NCBI GenBank assembly: GCA_037976565.1
Contig: CP137682.1
Coordinates: 17,739,841-17,803,840, forward strand
From: Mesocentrotus franciscanus
Lineage: Eukaryota > Echinodermata > Echinoidea > Camarodonta > Strongylocentrotidae
DNA length: 64,000 nucleotides
Direction: 5' to 3'
Positions 33,001-55,540 of this stretch are shown piece after piece. Position 1 is the first letter of the stretch. Each line of letters starts with the position of its first letter. The translations under genes and the position numbers were made by a program. Below the pieces are notes generated by a model. It had not been told where the DNA came from and made no database searches. It worked only from the letters and a program-made list of their open reading frames with translations.

Positions 33001-34509
33001 GAAGATGATGAAAGTGATTCGGATGTGTTCAGTAGTGATCAGGATGATGAAACTACCATCAATCAAACTTCAAACAGGTATTACCCTCCACTTATTATTA
33101 TTATTTGGTGTCCCCTATGCCAGGGAGGAAAAAATTGAACTGAATCACTGTATAACCCTCGGTTAAACTGATTAGGGATGTAGCACTCCATCGTGGTTTC
33201 CCCTACTCCTATATAAATAGTGCTGTGGGTTCTTAACGTTTAAAGGTGGTGACTCTCCTCTACACAGGGCCTTAATAGTTTTGTTGTGTTGTATTAGGTA
33301 TAATAAACAACAAATTCTTGTTTAACCTATCAACGTAATCTCAACTCATTAAGTGGGAAAGCTTGAATTACTGCTCAGTCTAACAAATTGTGGTTTTGAT
33401 TTGATACACTTGATGTAACCGAGGAGGTACTAGGTCAGCTCGCTTTGTAACTCCTTGATGGAACATACATCACAACGTGGAACCCACTGCAAATCTTGAT
33501 ATCATTGCACAGCTCAATTTCTGTCTGTGTATATAAACCTGTCTGTAAACCTGTTTGTCTGTCTGTCACACAGGACATTGACTGTGACCAATCTCAGCGT
33601 GAACCCTGAGCCAACCCCAGAACCTACACCCATGCCTAACGAAGAATCAGCATCAGGAAACCTGATGGACTTTGGTAACCTGACCAATGCTGTAGCCAAG
33701 AGACATCTAGGTGTGGCCCTAGAGCAGGTGCAGGCAGCTACACCAGGACCAAGAGGGCGTAGAGAGGGCACCCCTGGAAGGTAAGTAGTGAAGAATTGCA
33801 TTCAAGATTAGAGACAAGAGAAAGTAACGGCATCGGATATGTGCAGTCTTGATCATTTGAGCACACAAATATTCAAGAAATTAGTACAGTTGGGCTGAAT
33901 TGAACTAATTTTTTTGTGGAAGAATTGTAAAATGTTTAACCTCTTAGCACTTTGATAGCATCTTTAAAACACGTAGTTCTAGATGTACCTCCGGAGAATG
34001 ATATAAGGTTAAACCTTGTAGCTGTGCAGAAAAGAAAATTAAAGCCAATTTTGAGTACTTGCATTGAATCTTCATTTTGAATAATGCTAACAAATCAGTG
34101 AATAGTCACGTTTAATTCTGTGTTGTATAATTTATGCCAGCCAATTTTAAACGAAATAGCAAAAATTTGCTGAAAAATCCACACCCTGTATAGCCGTTGA
34201 AGAAAACATTAACAAAAAAGGCATGTCACATCTGCCACACATACAAGGGAGGGGTCAAATGCCCCCTCCCATTTCAGGATAGGGATAATTTGCCAAGGCA
34301 GTTTCCTTTTTTCTTGAAAAGATAAAAGCAAATAAACTGTGATGATTCTGTTCCTCAGCTCTCGATCATCTTCACCGAACCGCCGCATGTGCAGTGGTTA
34401 TACCAAGGCAGGGTTGAGATGTCGACTGACATGCGCTGGCAAAGAAGACTTCTGTTTCAGGCACATCGTATCTCACGGCAGTGCTCCTACTACTCCTATC
34501 AAGACATAG
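23768..34509 (+). CDS. bmb: Brambleberry-like nuclear fusion protein (Kar5/GEX1 family), 12 exons
   Basis: Coding exons: 23768-24010, 24829-24957, 25358-25543, 26847-27069, 27857-27973, 28798-28977, 29645-29851, 30431-30530, 32069-32198, 32953-33077, 33574-33780, 34359-34509. All introns are GT-AG and phases agree, giving 665 residues. Order of parts: signal peptide (1-22); ectodomain with spaced cysteines (DVCHH, GSCNEM, LNCQ, YRCT, ADCTKN, SVCYA; residues 75-160); glutamine-rich helical and coiled-coil region (160-355); membrane segments at about 364-386, 393-408 and 419-439; acidic and Pro-rich tail; Cys/His motif at 627-651. This is the brambleberry layout. Zebrafish Brambleberry acts at the nuclear envelope in karyomere fusion, and yeast Kar5 in nuclear fusion. 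Role here is by homology. Least certain are the exon 9 acceptor and possible skipped exons in the 1.5-kb intron 8. Confidence 0.88.
24198..24605. mobile_element. Decayed copy of the 365-bp inverted-repeat MITE (intron 1 of bmb)
   Basis: Matches 9285-9649 over agctagttcaga, aaccCgtgactccg, ttgttcaaataatggtcatg, ttcttatcttttt and ctttctcacaggtttcacgg. It has an internal expansion near 24305-24350 and no recognisable right terminal repeat, ending near gcctgcgtgaagttagcgac. Confidence 0.72.
25788..25993. repeat. Dispersed repeat, copy 1 (intron 3 of bmb)
   Basis: Starts gaccttatgtaatgctttgc and ends ggaaactgacgat...cactttaag. The same sequence occurs at 28998-29603, where it is interrupted by a TTAA-flanked insertion. 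This copy preserves the empty site cccattaatgttatttcc. Confidence 0.75.
28069..28222 (-). repeat. tRNA-derived SINE, family B (intron 5 of bmb)
   Basis: Read on the minus strand: gaggctcgatggctcagtgg (A-box-like), then ccctggtttgaaaccaag (weakened B box), then gccctttggtaaggcattaatcc and accaagtccctcagagag. It matches copies at 37998-38155 and 38362-38536. Confidence 0.75.
28420..28765 (-). repeat. tRNA-derived SINE, family A (intron 5 of bmb)
   Basis: Minus-strand copy of the SINE at 37086-37453: tRNA-like head near 28690-28760 (gaggtgttgtggtctagtgg, gggttcaaatctc) and body cattggcactctccacctagg-like sequence. The tail is aagcgctttacaaat-like text ending in an ATT/AAT run near 28425. Confidence 0.8.
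28998..29603. repeat. Dispersed repeat, copy 2, with insertion (intron 6 of bmb)
   Basis: Left part 28998-29149 and right part 29522-29603 match 25788-25993, including gtatttccaccaagtctggtg and gcgaattatg. The two parts are separated by the TTAA-flanked element 29150-29521. Confidence 0.78.
29146..29525. mobile_element. 372-bp TTAA-flanked element with a known empty site
   Basis: TTAA at 29146-29149 and 29522-29525 brackets 29150-29521. The uninterrupted relative at 25788-25993 has a single TTAA at this point, so the insertion and duplication are exact. The ends AGTCATCGTTT and, inward from the right, AGGGATCCGTAAC are only weakly alike. It has no coding sequence. Confidence 0.75.
29645..30530 (+). 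CDS. bmb: Exons 7-8 of bmb: membrane segments
   Basis: Exon 7 (29645-29851) encodes two hydrophobic stretches (LLVTCVLHTCYFFIAAVLCSF and LVLLLVVPL). It begins a third (FFIISVIM) that finishes in exon 8 (30431-30530) with NWVALWISAW. Exon 7 joins exons 6 and 8 in phase 1. Exon 8 ends in phase 2 at GG/GTAAAT. A hydrophobic C-terminal-half cluster is shared by Kar5-family proteins. Confidence 0.82.
30148..30205. repeat. 29-bp perfect tandem duplication (intron 7 of bmb)
   Basis: tagttctggcaatccagg plus aaaaaggaaag occurs twice back to back. Confidence 0.95.
31508..31901. mobile_element. 386-bp TTAA-flanked MITE (intron 8 of bmb)
   Basis: The element 31512-31897 lies between TTAA at 31508-31511 and 31898-31901. 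The ends AGGTATAGACCAGTTCTGG and, inward from the right, AGGTATAGACCAGTTTTGG match over about 19 bases with one difference. The interior has no gene. A related interior appears at 36781-36900. Confidence 0.85.
34359..34509 (+). CDS. bmb: Last exon of bmb: Cys/His C-terminal motif and stop
   Basis: Acceptor ttcctcag/ct; the exon encodes MCSGYTKAGLRCRLTC and then GKEDFCFRH before TAG at 34507-34509. The pattern Cys627-x9-Cys637-x10-Cys648-x2-His651 is a compact zinc-ribbon-like motif that, from memory, vertebrate Brambleberry proteins also carry at their C-terminus. Metal binding is inference. Confidence 0.82.
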
Positions 34510-34851
34510 TAAAGATTCATCACATTCCAAGGTTTGTTTCAACAGTAAATGAGTTTCCTTACTTGTATTCTTCATCTTGAGGAATCATATATATTGGCTT
34601 GAAGTGTGTTAGACTTCTTATATTTTGTTTCTTGACCAGCAGCACATTTTCAACAAACTAACATCAACTTGCGTATATTCTTCATCTTGAGTGCTGGAAA
34701 TGGAATTCTTTTTTGAGTCCTGGAAGCTAGCTTGAAGTGTGTTAGACTGTTTTGTTTTGTTTTTGTCTTTGTGACTGGAAAATTTTACAACAAACTAACA
34801 TTAACTTGCCGAAAATCACATTCATTGACAAGCACAGCTCACAACATATAA
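34510..34851. other. Probable 3' UTR and flank of bmb
   Basis: AT-rich. An imperfect direct repeat contains ttcttcatcttgag (34568, 34678), ggcttgaagtgtgttagact and aacaaactaacat. No canonical AATAAA was seen close to the stop. Confidence 0.35.
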
Positions 34852-35004
34852 CTAGGGCCCTGTTTCATAAAACTTGTTATCAATAACAAATGCTAAATTT
34901 CTATGACAAATTTGCTCTCAACCAATTAAATGCCACGATTTTAGTAGCTTATAACAGTTATTGTAACTTGTTATTGATAACAAGTTTAATGAAACAGGGC
35001 CTAG
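34852..35004. mobile_element. 145-bp foldback MITE (GGGCCCTGTTTCAT family)
   Basis: The element 34856-35000 begins GGGCCCTGTTTCATAAAACT and ends in the inverse (AATGAAACAGGGC). ctag lies on both sides (34852-34855, 35001-35004). Close relative at 46412-46560. Confidence 0.8.
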
Positions 35005-36266
35005 CTCAATTTCCTTATCACCCTCTGCCCAGTACTCATCAATTTTACAATTTTCTTTCTTACAATGTTTGGAAGATATCACGTATTTGTAGTCTTAAAA
35101 AAATTAAGTGAAATGTTCAGTTCGTTTTGTTAGACTTTATTTTATGTCATTACAACTCAAGATTATCTTTAAAGTGTACCAATTACCCAAATATGTTATG
35201 TTCTATGTTATGGGTTTCCATGTGACTGCTTCACAATTCACAATATGAGCTTCAAATACGACATCTATGTAGAGATACTGCAAGTTTATATACACTCTCA
35301 TTTAACATAAAAGTAACTTGTGAGAAGAATACTTTACGCACCTGTACGGGCTCGCATTGGTTTAGGCGCATGGAACCCAAGTCCGACTTGGGTTCTGTAT
35401 GTGCAGATTATGTTTTTCTTTATTTTCTTTGTACTTCTGTTTGACCTATGTAATGCCAGGTAAAGTTTTTTTGAGGTTGATTTTATACATTCCAGCTATA
35501 CACAAACTTTTTTTTTCAGGGGATTGGTACACTTGACCTTAGACATTTCCTTACGTTTTCAAAAACAGGTAAAATAGAATCAGTTGTACTTTATATTACA
35601 CATACATGTATTAGTATTAATGAATAGGGGAATATTGGTCAAAAATATGCTTAAGAGAATGTATTAGTTGTAAGAAGACATGTACTTACAAATCTTGAAG
35701 AGTTTAAGTAGTGCATGTGTCTTAGTGTGCTAGCCATTGTTAACTGCATGGGCACTTACATGCTTTATGCGCAAAGGAGCTATTATCAAGGCATAAATTG
35801 TCGTTACTGCCTGCTAACTGAGAAGAAGTGGCGAATAGCAAATTGTATTCCTCCATTTTTCTACCAATCACTGAGGCCTAGAATCCTGATATGGGATATA
35901 AAAAGCATTTTTTCTTTTTGTTCCTTTTTTGTCTGAAGTGTTACATCATGATTTATAGACTATTCATATAAGTTAACTTGTTATTTTAATGTGTCAAATT
36001 ATAACCATGTTGATCGATTTTAATGTGTCAAATTATAACCATGTTATGAACCAAGTGAGCCTTACATCATTATAGAAGTAAGAAAGCAATCACTGGTTAG
36101 AATATTTCTTTCAAAAATAATTTTGGAGAGAAATTTGAACATGTTTTGTCTTGCCCACCTAAAGGTATCTTGAAGATGCATTCAAATTCAGTTCTAGTGC
36201 AACCTATCCTATTAATGCAACTGCCAGTACTAAAATTGTACAGTACACATGGAGCTAGGTGTATGA
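35005..36266. other. Intergenic, one short tandem duplication
   Basis: AT-rich with no credible gene. A 34-bp unit (ttttaatgtgtcaaattata plus accatgttgatcga) is duplicated at 35984-36045. Confidence 0.45.
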
Positions 36267-36550
36267 CCTGGAGGTGTTTCACAAAGACTAAGATCGACTT
36301 TAAGTTGGACTTAACTATGGCAGGCCGTTCATGCCACTGTTTGCTTTCACCATTTAATGGCATTGGTCTCTCAAGGGACGTACAAATCATGGTCACAAAT
36401 CTATAGAATTTACATTTTTTTATAATTCATTATTGAAGGAAAAATATTATCTAAAGATCATAATGGTGAGAGCAAACAGTGGCATGAACGGCCTGCCATA
36501 GTCGAGTCCAACTTAAAGTCGATCTTAGTCTTTGTGAAACACTCCCCTGG
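36267..36550. mobile_element. 274-bp foldback MITE flanked by CCTGG
   Basis: The element 36272-36545 has inverted arms of about 85 bp: gtgtttcacaaagactaaga, then ggcaggccgttcatgccact, with two or three differences. CCTGG direct repeats lie at 36267-36271 and 36546-36550. The central unpaired part is about 90 bp. Confidence 0.88.
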
Positions 36551-36776
36551 TGTAATGCATGCATTTATGTGTTCAATAATTGACCAAATGTATATTTATG
36601 AATATAATTTGCATGGAACATGTTAGTTGATGAAGTTAGCATTGCAGAACCAATATAACTTTGAAAATGTGTGCCAAATTTAGCATGGATTTATCACTCC
36701 ACACTCTTGAGTGGGACCATCAAACCCCCCACCCCGCCCACACAATTCCAAGGGACAAGCCCCATCTTTTTATGGG

Positions 36777-37076
36777 TTAAAGATAACATTCAGTGGTTTT
36801 CATGCCATTACATTGTGAAAGAAACCGTCTTGAGGTAATTGGGAAAAGTTGATTTGTAGTAAAAAGTAATTTGATGAGCAAAGTGATGTTTTGGTATGAT
36901 CAAATTGAAGAGAAATCAAAATTATGGAAATGGGTATATGGGAACACACACATGTCATGAAAGTTTGGTCTAATATTTTCAGATATTTCTCATCATTATT
37001 TAAAAAATGTATGGCATTTGAAGAGCGATCCTTTTCAGGAGACATTTTTAATATGATATTCATATCTGAAGAAGGC
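36777..37076. repeat. Possible decayed TTAA-element relative
   Basis: Starts at gggTTAAAGATAACATTCAG. Its interior (cattgtgaaagaaac, gaaaagttgat, aatttgatgagcaaag) resembles the interior of the element at 31512-31897. No matching right end was found; a SINE lies just downstream and may have split it. Confidence 0.35.
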
Positions 37077-37462
37077 TTAATAGTGAGTATAGAAAGAAGA
37101 GGTGTTGTGGTCAAGTGGATAAGTCACCCGACTGCAGATCACAAGGTACAAGTTCGAGTCCCGCCACGGCACTAATGTCCTTCGGCAAGACGTTAATCTA
37201 CATTTGCCACTCTCCACCCAGGTGTTAAATGGGTACCCGGTAGGATGCGTAAGTTAATGTGGTTGGATGAGCAAGTGTGCGCTTGTAAAATGGCGCCTGG
37301 CCGGAATGCTCCCAAGGGAGTGGAGAATGTGTATACATTGTGTGCGGGTAAGCCTGAATTCGATGACCGGGGTAACAATATACACTGTATCTGTAAAGCG
37401 CTTAGACACATTGTTGATCTATTAAGCGCTATATAACAGCGGAATATTATTATTTAATAGTG
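37077..37462 (+). repeat. tRNA-derived SINE, family A, with target duplication
   Basis: The body 37086-37453 has a tRNA-like head: A box tggtcaagtgg (37108-37118) and B box agttcgagtcc (37151-37161). An unrelated body follows, then a tail aagcgctatataacagcggaatattattat. The 9-bp duplication ttaatagtg (37077-37085, 37454-37462) is perfect. The ATT-type tail and tRNA head mark a LINE-mobilised SINE, transcribed by RNA polymerase III if active. Confidence 0.88.
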
Positions 37463-37994
37463 TACATTAATAGGATGTAAAGTTACAAGCAATCATAGCC
37501 AGACATGTTCACGTGTGTATATAGAAAGAGCAGAGAGTGCAAGTGTTGGTAATGAATGGTTTAAAAGGGGAAAATGCAATAGATAAACTTGTGTATATCA
37601 TTACCGAAAAAGATTTTTCTGTTCTGATATCATCATAGCTTTATTTGCCATTCTATTGAATTGAATTGAATTTATTTCCACATTTGCATTCAATATACAG
37701 AAACATGGTTATATACAAAAGTAAAAGCATAAAAAGTAAACAAATTCTATATTAGATCAATTTCTGCCATATTTGTGTAATTGCATTATGATGTAGGTGT
37801 AGAGTCTTTACTGTATACTTTGGTGCTTGTTAACATAAATTGAAATGTATTGTACATCAGAGCATTAATGCAATTATCATGTCCATTTTGCAATGTAATC
37901 ATTGGTCAATTTTATAAAATTGTTTGAATAAATATGCAATTAAGATACTGTATTACTGATTTAGAAGTGTCAATCTTAAAGGTGTATAAGTTTC
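37463..37994. other. Intergenic, nothing recognised
   Basis: AT-rich with ttgaattgaattgaattt-type short repeats near 37655. No supported gene. Confidence 0.4.
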
Positions 37995-37997
37995 TAA

Positions 37998-38160
37998 AAG
38001 GGAGGCGAGATGGCTCAGGGGTAGTGCAGTGGTCTTGTAATTGGGAGGTCCCAGGTTCAAAATGGTAGGTAAGGCATTAATCCTCATTTCCAAGTCCTGT
38101 GGAGAGGATCTCAACCATTGGTCCCCTGGTTGCTTATTTAAAGTGTTTGATGATATGTGT
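37998..38160 (+). repeat. tRNA-derived SINE, family B
   Basis: Head gggaggcgagatggctcagg, B-box-like cccaggttcaaaatgg, then aaggcattaatcctcatttcc and aagtcctgtggag. It runs into a TG microsatellite at 38156-38174. Compare 28069-28222. Confidence 0.72.
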
Positions 38161-38180
38161 GTGTGTGTGTGTGTAATTGG

Positions 38181-38361
38181 GTTTTTACAGACGTGTATCA
38201 ATCAGATATGATTATGACGTCTGGGGACAGACCTTTAACGTCACCATCTAAAAGACGTGACTCGGTTTCGAACCGGGTCGCCTGAGCCAGTCTGTAGGCG
38301 AAGACAGCGTGCTGACCAAGTGAACGGGCCGCTAGACCAACTCACATCTCCACGTTTTTAC
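38181..38361 (-). repeat. tRNA-derived SINE, family C, with target duplication
   Basis: Read on the minus strand, the head is gtgagttggtctagcggccc (A-box region), then gacccggttcgaaaccgagt (B box). The long spacer between the boxes suggests a Leu/Ser-type tRNA ancestor. Perfect 8-bp gtttttac duplications lie at 38181-38188 and 38354-38361. Body about 165 bp. Confidence 0.8.
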
Positions 38362-38540
38362 CTGACTGCTTGTAAGTAGGCAACTAGGGGCCGAGGGCTT
38401 AAGTCCTCCCTGAGGGACTTGGTAATAAGGATTAATACCTTACCAAAGGGCAGTAGTACATCGACTTGGTTTCGAACCTGTGACCTCCAGCTACGAGACC
38501 ACTGCTATACCACTTAATTGGCGATCGCGCCTCCACATAT
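38362..38540 (-). repeat. tRNA-derived SINE, family B, inverted copy
   Basis: Minus-strand reading: ggaggcgcgatcgcc, tagcagtggtctcgtagctgg, gtcacaggttcgaaaccaag (good B box), tgccctttggtaaggtatta, ccaagtccctcagggaggac. It lies immediately beside the family C insertion and faces the family B copy at 37998. Confidence 0.78.
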
Positions 38541-38689
38541 ACTTACAAGCATACACATGCTTTCTTCGCAGTCAGGTAAAAAAATTAACCGAATAATTTC
38601 TAACATGAAAAAGACGGGTATAGAGAGATACAGCCGCACACATGTTAAAACGTTAAAGAAGAAGGATGGAATCAAAGAAATGGGAAGAA

Positions 38690-38925
38690 ATTAGAGACAG
38701 AGATACAGAGAGAAATAGTAAGACAGAGGGGTATGGAGACAGAAAATGGAGAGAGAAAGAGAGAGAGAGAGAATGGGGGACAGTAAGAAACAGGCAGAAA
38801 GAGAAATAGGGGATAGGGACAGACAGAGAGAAGGAAGACAGAGAGAGAGAGAGAGAGAGTGAAACAGAGAGAGAAAGTTAGCAAGAGAGAGAGAGAGAAG
38901 GAGGGGGTAGAAAAACAAAGGACAA
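38690..38925. repeat. GA-rich tract
   Basis: Purine-strand agagagaga with acagag and gggg interruptions. The Ser/Leu-rich minus-strand frames here are artefacts. Confidence 0.9.
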
Positions 38926-41900
38926 CCAGAAATAGAGAAACGAGGACAAATGGACAGCAATTGGTTGGAAGTGGGACGATTCATACTTACTGAAAACAAT
39001 TTTTGAAGTGAGTACCATATATATTTTGTGCAAAATACTGATGAATACCACTAACTGTTCTTAATGAAACGATCAAAGCATAACGGACAGAATACTGCAA
39101 AACTCAATGAAAAAATTATGTGATGAATATTTTAATCGTTATTGCGTGCAATGAAATGAAAACAAGAACTCAAATTAACGTAATATCAAACTTGAAAAAA
39201 AGACACAGTGGCATTAGAAGATCAAGAACCGGCCAAAAAGGGGTAAACGCTAATTCATCCCTTTAAATGCAGTGTTGTGAAAATGTGTTCATATGTACAG
39301 TGTGTAATTGAATGGGTGTGTATGCGTGTGCTTTATATATCGGTAACGCAAGAGTTTTAGACAACATATTATATATACTATGAAAAGTATTTTTTAATCT
39401 AACTTTGTCATTTTCTCGTATTAGATGGAGCCAAACGGAGACCGATTTATACCACAACAATTTTGATTTATTTAAGTAGTCAACTTAAATAATGTTCCCA
39501 CTGTAATTTTGTATACATTCATCCATATGAATACAATCTGACACATGAAACTCATATAAACACTTGAATCCATTAGATATACAGAGTGAAGTATATATTA
39601 TGTTCAGGAAATAATGTATTTTTCCACTTCGATTGTAAGGTTCTCGGTAAACAAAAACATAAAATATTATTGTACATGAATGTATAATTCCTTGAAATGT
39701 AAGGGTTTGAAAACTAACATTGGGAGCTGAGGAGGGGTATTTTTTTTTTGGGGGGGGCTACCCCTTGGTGTATTATAAAAATGTCTTCATCTTACCTGAA
39801 TGCGACTACAGTTAGTGACTTACCTGAGCCCCCCCCCCCTCCCCCTCCCCCTTCCCCTCTTTTACCAAACAACATGTGCAAAATGTACTATATACATGTT
39901 GAGTGATTATGTCTTTTAATTTGGCAGCTGCCTACACTATTTTTATTGACACAATTATAACAAAAATTACTCCACATTTAACATTCTAATGAAATATATT
40001 TAACACGATATTATTTACATCAAAACCATTGATACACACATGCAATACACTAATCGGAATGTTTCTACAGATTTTAGTCGAGTTTATCTCTCACCGATAA
40101 AACTATATGAGGGGTAGATCAACAACCATTTGTTTTACTAACTGTCTATAGGCCCTGTAGCAATGCTTTGTGATATGCATACGGCATACTATTCCCTCAA
40201 TGAATTTGTTATTGATATTTAATGACACAATATTACATAAATCTTAAACTGAAATTGCAAGAATTCACCCGTCAATCCCCACGTTCAACAGACGTCGTGC
40301 AAAATTCGGTTTTGCTATTAAAAGAGTTTTTATTACAACTGAACCCATGGTAGGAAACATATTGCGCTTTGCAAGCTACACTAACTTAATTATATTTAAC
40401 ATTTAATGAAAGTACATTTTATTAAGTAGATTAGCCTAAAGCTGCTACAATAACAATATAAAAATGCATAATTTACTTCCAGGAAATTATGTCACTTCAA
40501 ACATGATAAAAACACGGCTATTTAGTTTAAAGACAGGTGCAAGATTTCAGTTATTCAGTGGGTGGTAGTTATTTATACGTATGTGTTATGCAATTGGTGA
40601 AACAACCATAAGTTGTTATAAATAAGCATTTATGCAATACATGGGCTTATATATCATAAAGCATGCTTAATGTAAAATAAGTTAAACTGTAAAATATCAA
40701 GTCCACGGGCATGCCAAAATGTAAAGAAAGACCAAGACATGTGTAATCAAATGCTAAATTGAACAAAATACCTAATCATTTGGTCTAATGATATTTACAG
40801 ACGCATAACCCTAGTAATACACGTACATTGGAGATGTGAACGAAATGAAAATATTTTAGAAAATGACTGCCATAATTATTGACTTGACTCGTGATCTGAT
40901 GTTATTTAGGCATGCAAGCCTTATCATCCTGCATGTCACTCGTTCATGCTAGGTCTATATAGGAAATGTTTATACATGTGTACTATATTTATAACACATG
41001 TATCAGAATCTTGTTTGTGAATCCCATAGTTGATGAGGCCAAGGATTATTGGAGACGTTGCATCCTACCTTGATAAATAATTTAAAAACCGGCTAAAATA
41101 TTCGGGCGAAGATATAATATCGGGGCAGTGAGACTGTCTCTTTACAACGTATATCTTTATTTTTTTATTTTTTTAATAATGAAAATACATGTAGAGAAAT
41201 GTGCTAGATGGACATAATATGCACAATCAGTATAGCTATCGATGTAAAAGAAAAGGCACAAATCTTTGATTGTTTTTTCCCAGAAATTTGGAAGTTGATT
41301 TTCGGTGAAGAGATGACAGCTCACTAGCAATAATGTACTTGTATAATCACGCATGCCAACTATAATGTTCGTAAATGTTTTACATAACGATATACATGTC
41401 TCCAAACATGATGTAAAATAAACATAGTGCGTAATAGAAAGATGTTGATTCTCTTTGTCACTTTTTTCTTTTGTTGCAGTTTTAATGTACGCTTGAGAAA
41501 GAAGAAGTAAGGACAAATTGCGTGTCGTAATTTTGTTCATGATAAAACAAATAATTCAACAAGTTGCACATATTTTCAGTATGTTAAACATTACATTTTG
41601 TACAAATGTTGTATATGTATTTACAATCACTACAAAAAATACAGACTATTATATCCTAATAGTTGAAATGATTATGATATTTAAGGGAGAATGTTAAAGC
41701 ATGATAAAACATTTAATTCCCAAATCCCAACATAAGTTACAGACTAAATATATATTGGGTCTACTTTGAATGGCTTATTGCACGTAATTCTGGGCCTGCT
41801 TTCACATCTAGATTATTTCCATTAAGAAACATCACAATTATATGAAATGTAGCCCTGGCCCCTAAGCCCCCAAATAAAATGATGACTGTATAAGGCACCG

Positions 41901-41941
41901 TTCTTCCAAGGGGCTACGAAGTATATGGAACATATACAAGA
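38926..41941. other. Intergenic, nothing recognised
   Basis: AT-rich with homopolymer patches (T and G near 39740; C near 39830-39860). The longest frame, 41157-41540 on the minus strand (127 codons), has no recognisable domain and begins at no obvious splice or promoter context. No gene called. Confidence 0.45.
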
Positions 41942-42075
41942 CAGTCCCGTTTCATCGAACTTTTTATAAATAACAGTTACGATAACTGACATAAGCGACT
42001 GGAATCACTGCAGTTATGACTGTGAGCAAATCTGCGATAGAAATGTGACAGTTGTTGTCGATAAAAAGTTAAAAG
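41942..42075. mobile_element. Degenerate foldback MITE (CCCGTTTCAT family)
   Basis: cccgtttcatcgaactttt at the left with aataacagttac, and gttgttgtcgataaaaagtt at the right. This follows the order of the better copies at 34856 and 46412, but the right terminus has decayed. Confidence 0.5.
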
Positions 42076-43652
42076 CAAGTATAAAAGTTTGGGCTTCTTC
42101 TCATATTAATGCTTTCTACCATATAAGAAAATTTCAAAATTAAGGTCCAAGCATGCATAATAACTATGTTGTACAATCAAAATGAAGTTGTTTTTTCTGT
42201 ACAATGATTGCAGGTAAACCATAGGCAATTAGAATTATGGGGTGGTAATGGGGAAGGAGGAACTAAAAAAAGTCCTGCCCAGAAATGAAAATATGTCATT
42301 TTTGACCAGTCATTTACAAAACTTGCTCAGCGGGGTGCAATCAAAGAAAAGAAAAGAAAAAGAAAAATAACGATTTGTTTGTTTTTGTTTTTAGATATAA
42401 ACCAGCTACAGAGACCGTTTATTCAGGAGTTGGTTGGGGTTGTAATCACTGAAAGTGTTATCACATTAACCTTTCAGTAACACATTGTCCAATGATTCTA
42501 ACATTAAATGTAGAAAAATGTATTATCAAGGTGCACATATCAATACAAATATATATAATTCCTACAAATTACCTTTATTACAACTACAATACACATCAAG
42601 CCAATATCATCAGTATAACTTTATGACAATTCAATGAATGCGCTTTTAAACATGTTTTCTTAAGTGAAAAGGCTATAAACATTTGCAGAATCGTGCTATC
42701 AAAAATACAATCCAAAGTGAGATAAGATTTAAGAAAAATGTGAATGGTTCTAATATCACAATTTTATAACAGTTGTTTATGCGTCAGAGTAAACCTTTTT
42801 TCAGTCAGTCACTGCAGGGGGTATAATTTGAAATGTTTAAGCGACCAATGAATAGTTTGGCTTCTGTAGCCTGCCAAAGATAAAGTGTTAAATAATCAAC
42901 ACGAAAGTAAAAATCGCCCGGATGGTTTTTATGAGAAGCGTGTTTTTCCTGGTGCATAAGATGGATTTTTGAAATATTAACGTAATTTATTTCATATGTA
43001 AGGTTCCCTCTCATGAAGTTGGATAATGTAATTCTGGAGTTTGTCGCAGATCCTTTAACATTGGCAGCTTCTCGACGTGTGGTTTTCACCTAACATTCTG
43101 TAAACCATAAAAAGGCACTTCATTGAATCGTTGAAGAGTTTATCCTTTACAATGACAAACATTTTCCCCTTGTTTGAACACAAACATGTTGCTCTTGTCA
43201 TAATTTAGATTTGGCATTGAAGAATGTGCATTTACAAGCTAGAGGTAATACAGTAAAAATTTCTACAAAACTATTTACAAAATATTATCATAGACTATCA
43301 ATTACTACCAAATGTACATATATTCAAACCAGTGCTTGAAAAGTTATACACCTTATAAATAACAGACCCTTAAAGGTCGATCACAAAATGGTGGCACATG
43401 AATATGAGATATTGCATTGAATCATGCTTCACACAAAAAAAATAAACTACAAACTCTCTCTCTCTAATATTCACAAAACACGAGATTTGTTGCCACACCC
43501 GTTGTTTTTAATCGGCGATTTTCGGTAACATCATTAGCCGATTTAACAGACCACCACACCCTTCACATCAAATCCCACAAAACACACAACACCCTATTTC
43601 ATTCGCTTTTTGATGCATCCTCGTCATAGACAAGCCCTTTGTTTTTGTGACG
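42076..43652. other. Intergenic and 3' flank of the RTP-like gene
   Basis: AT-rich, no supported gene. The part next to 43653 should contain the 3' UTR of the minus-strand gene, but I could not place its end. Confidence 0.4.
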
Positions 43653-55507
<11,855 letters not shown>

Positions 55508-55540
55508 GACTGAGGCTTATCACAGCAGACAATCCAAGCC

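Noticed and set aside
41157..41540. 127-codon minus-strand frame
   Set aside because: Begins in AT-rich sequence, no motif and no matching splice sites; chance openness is likely.
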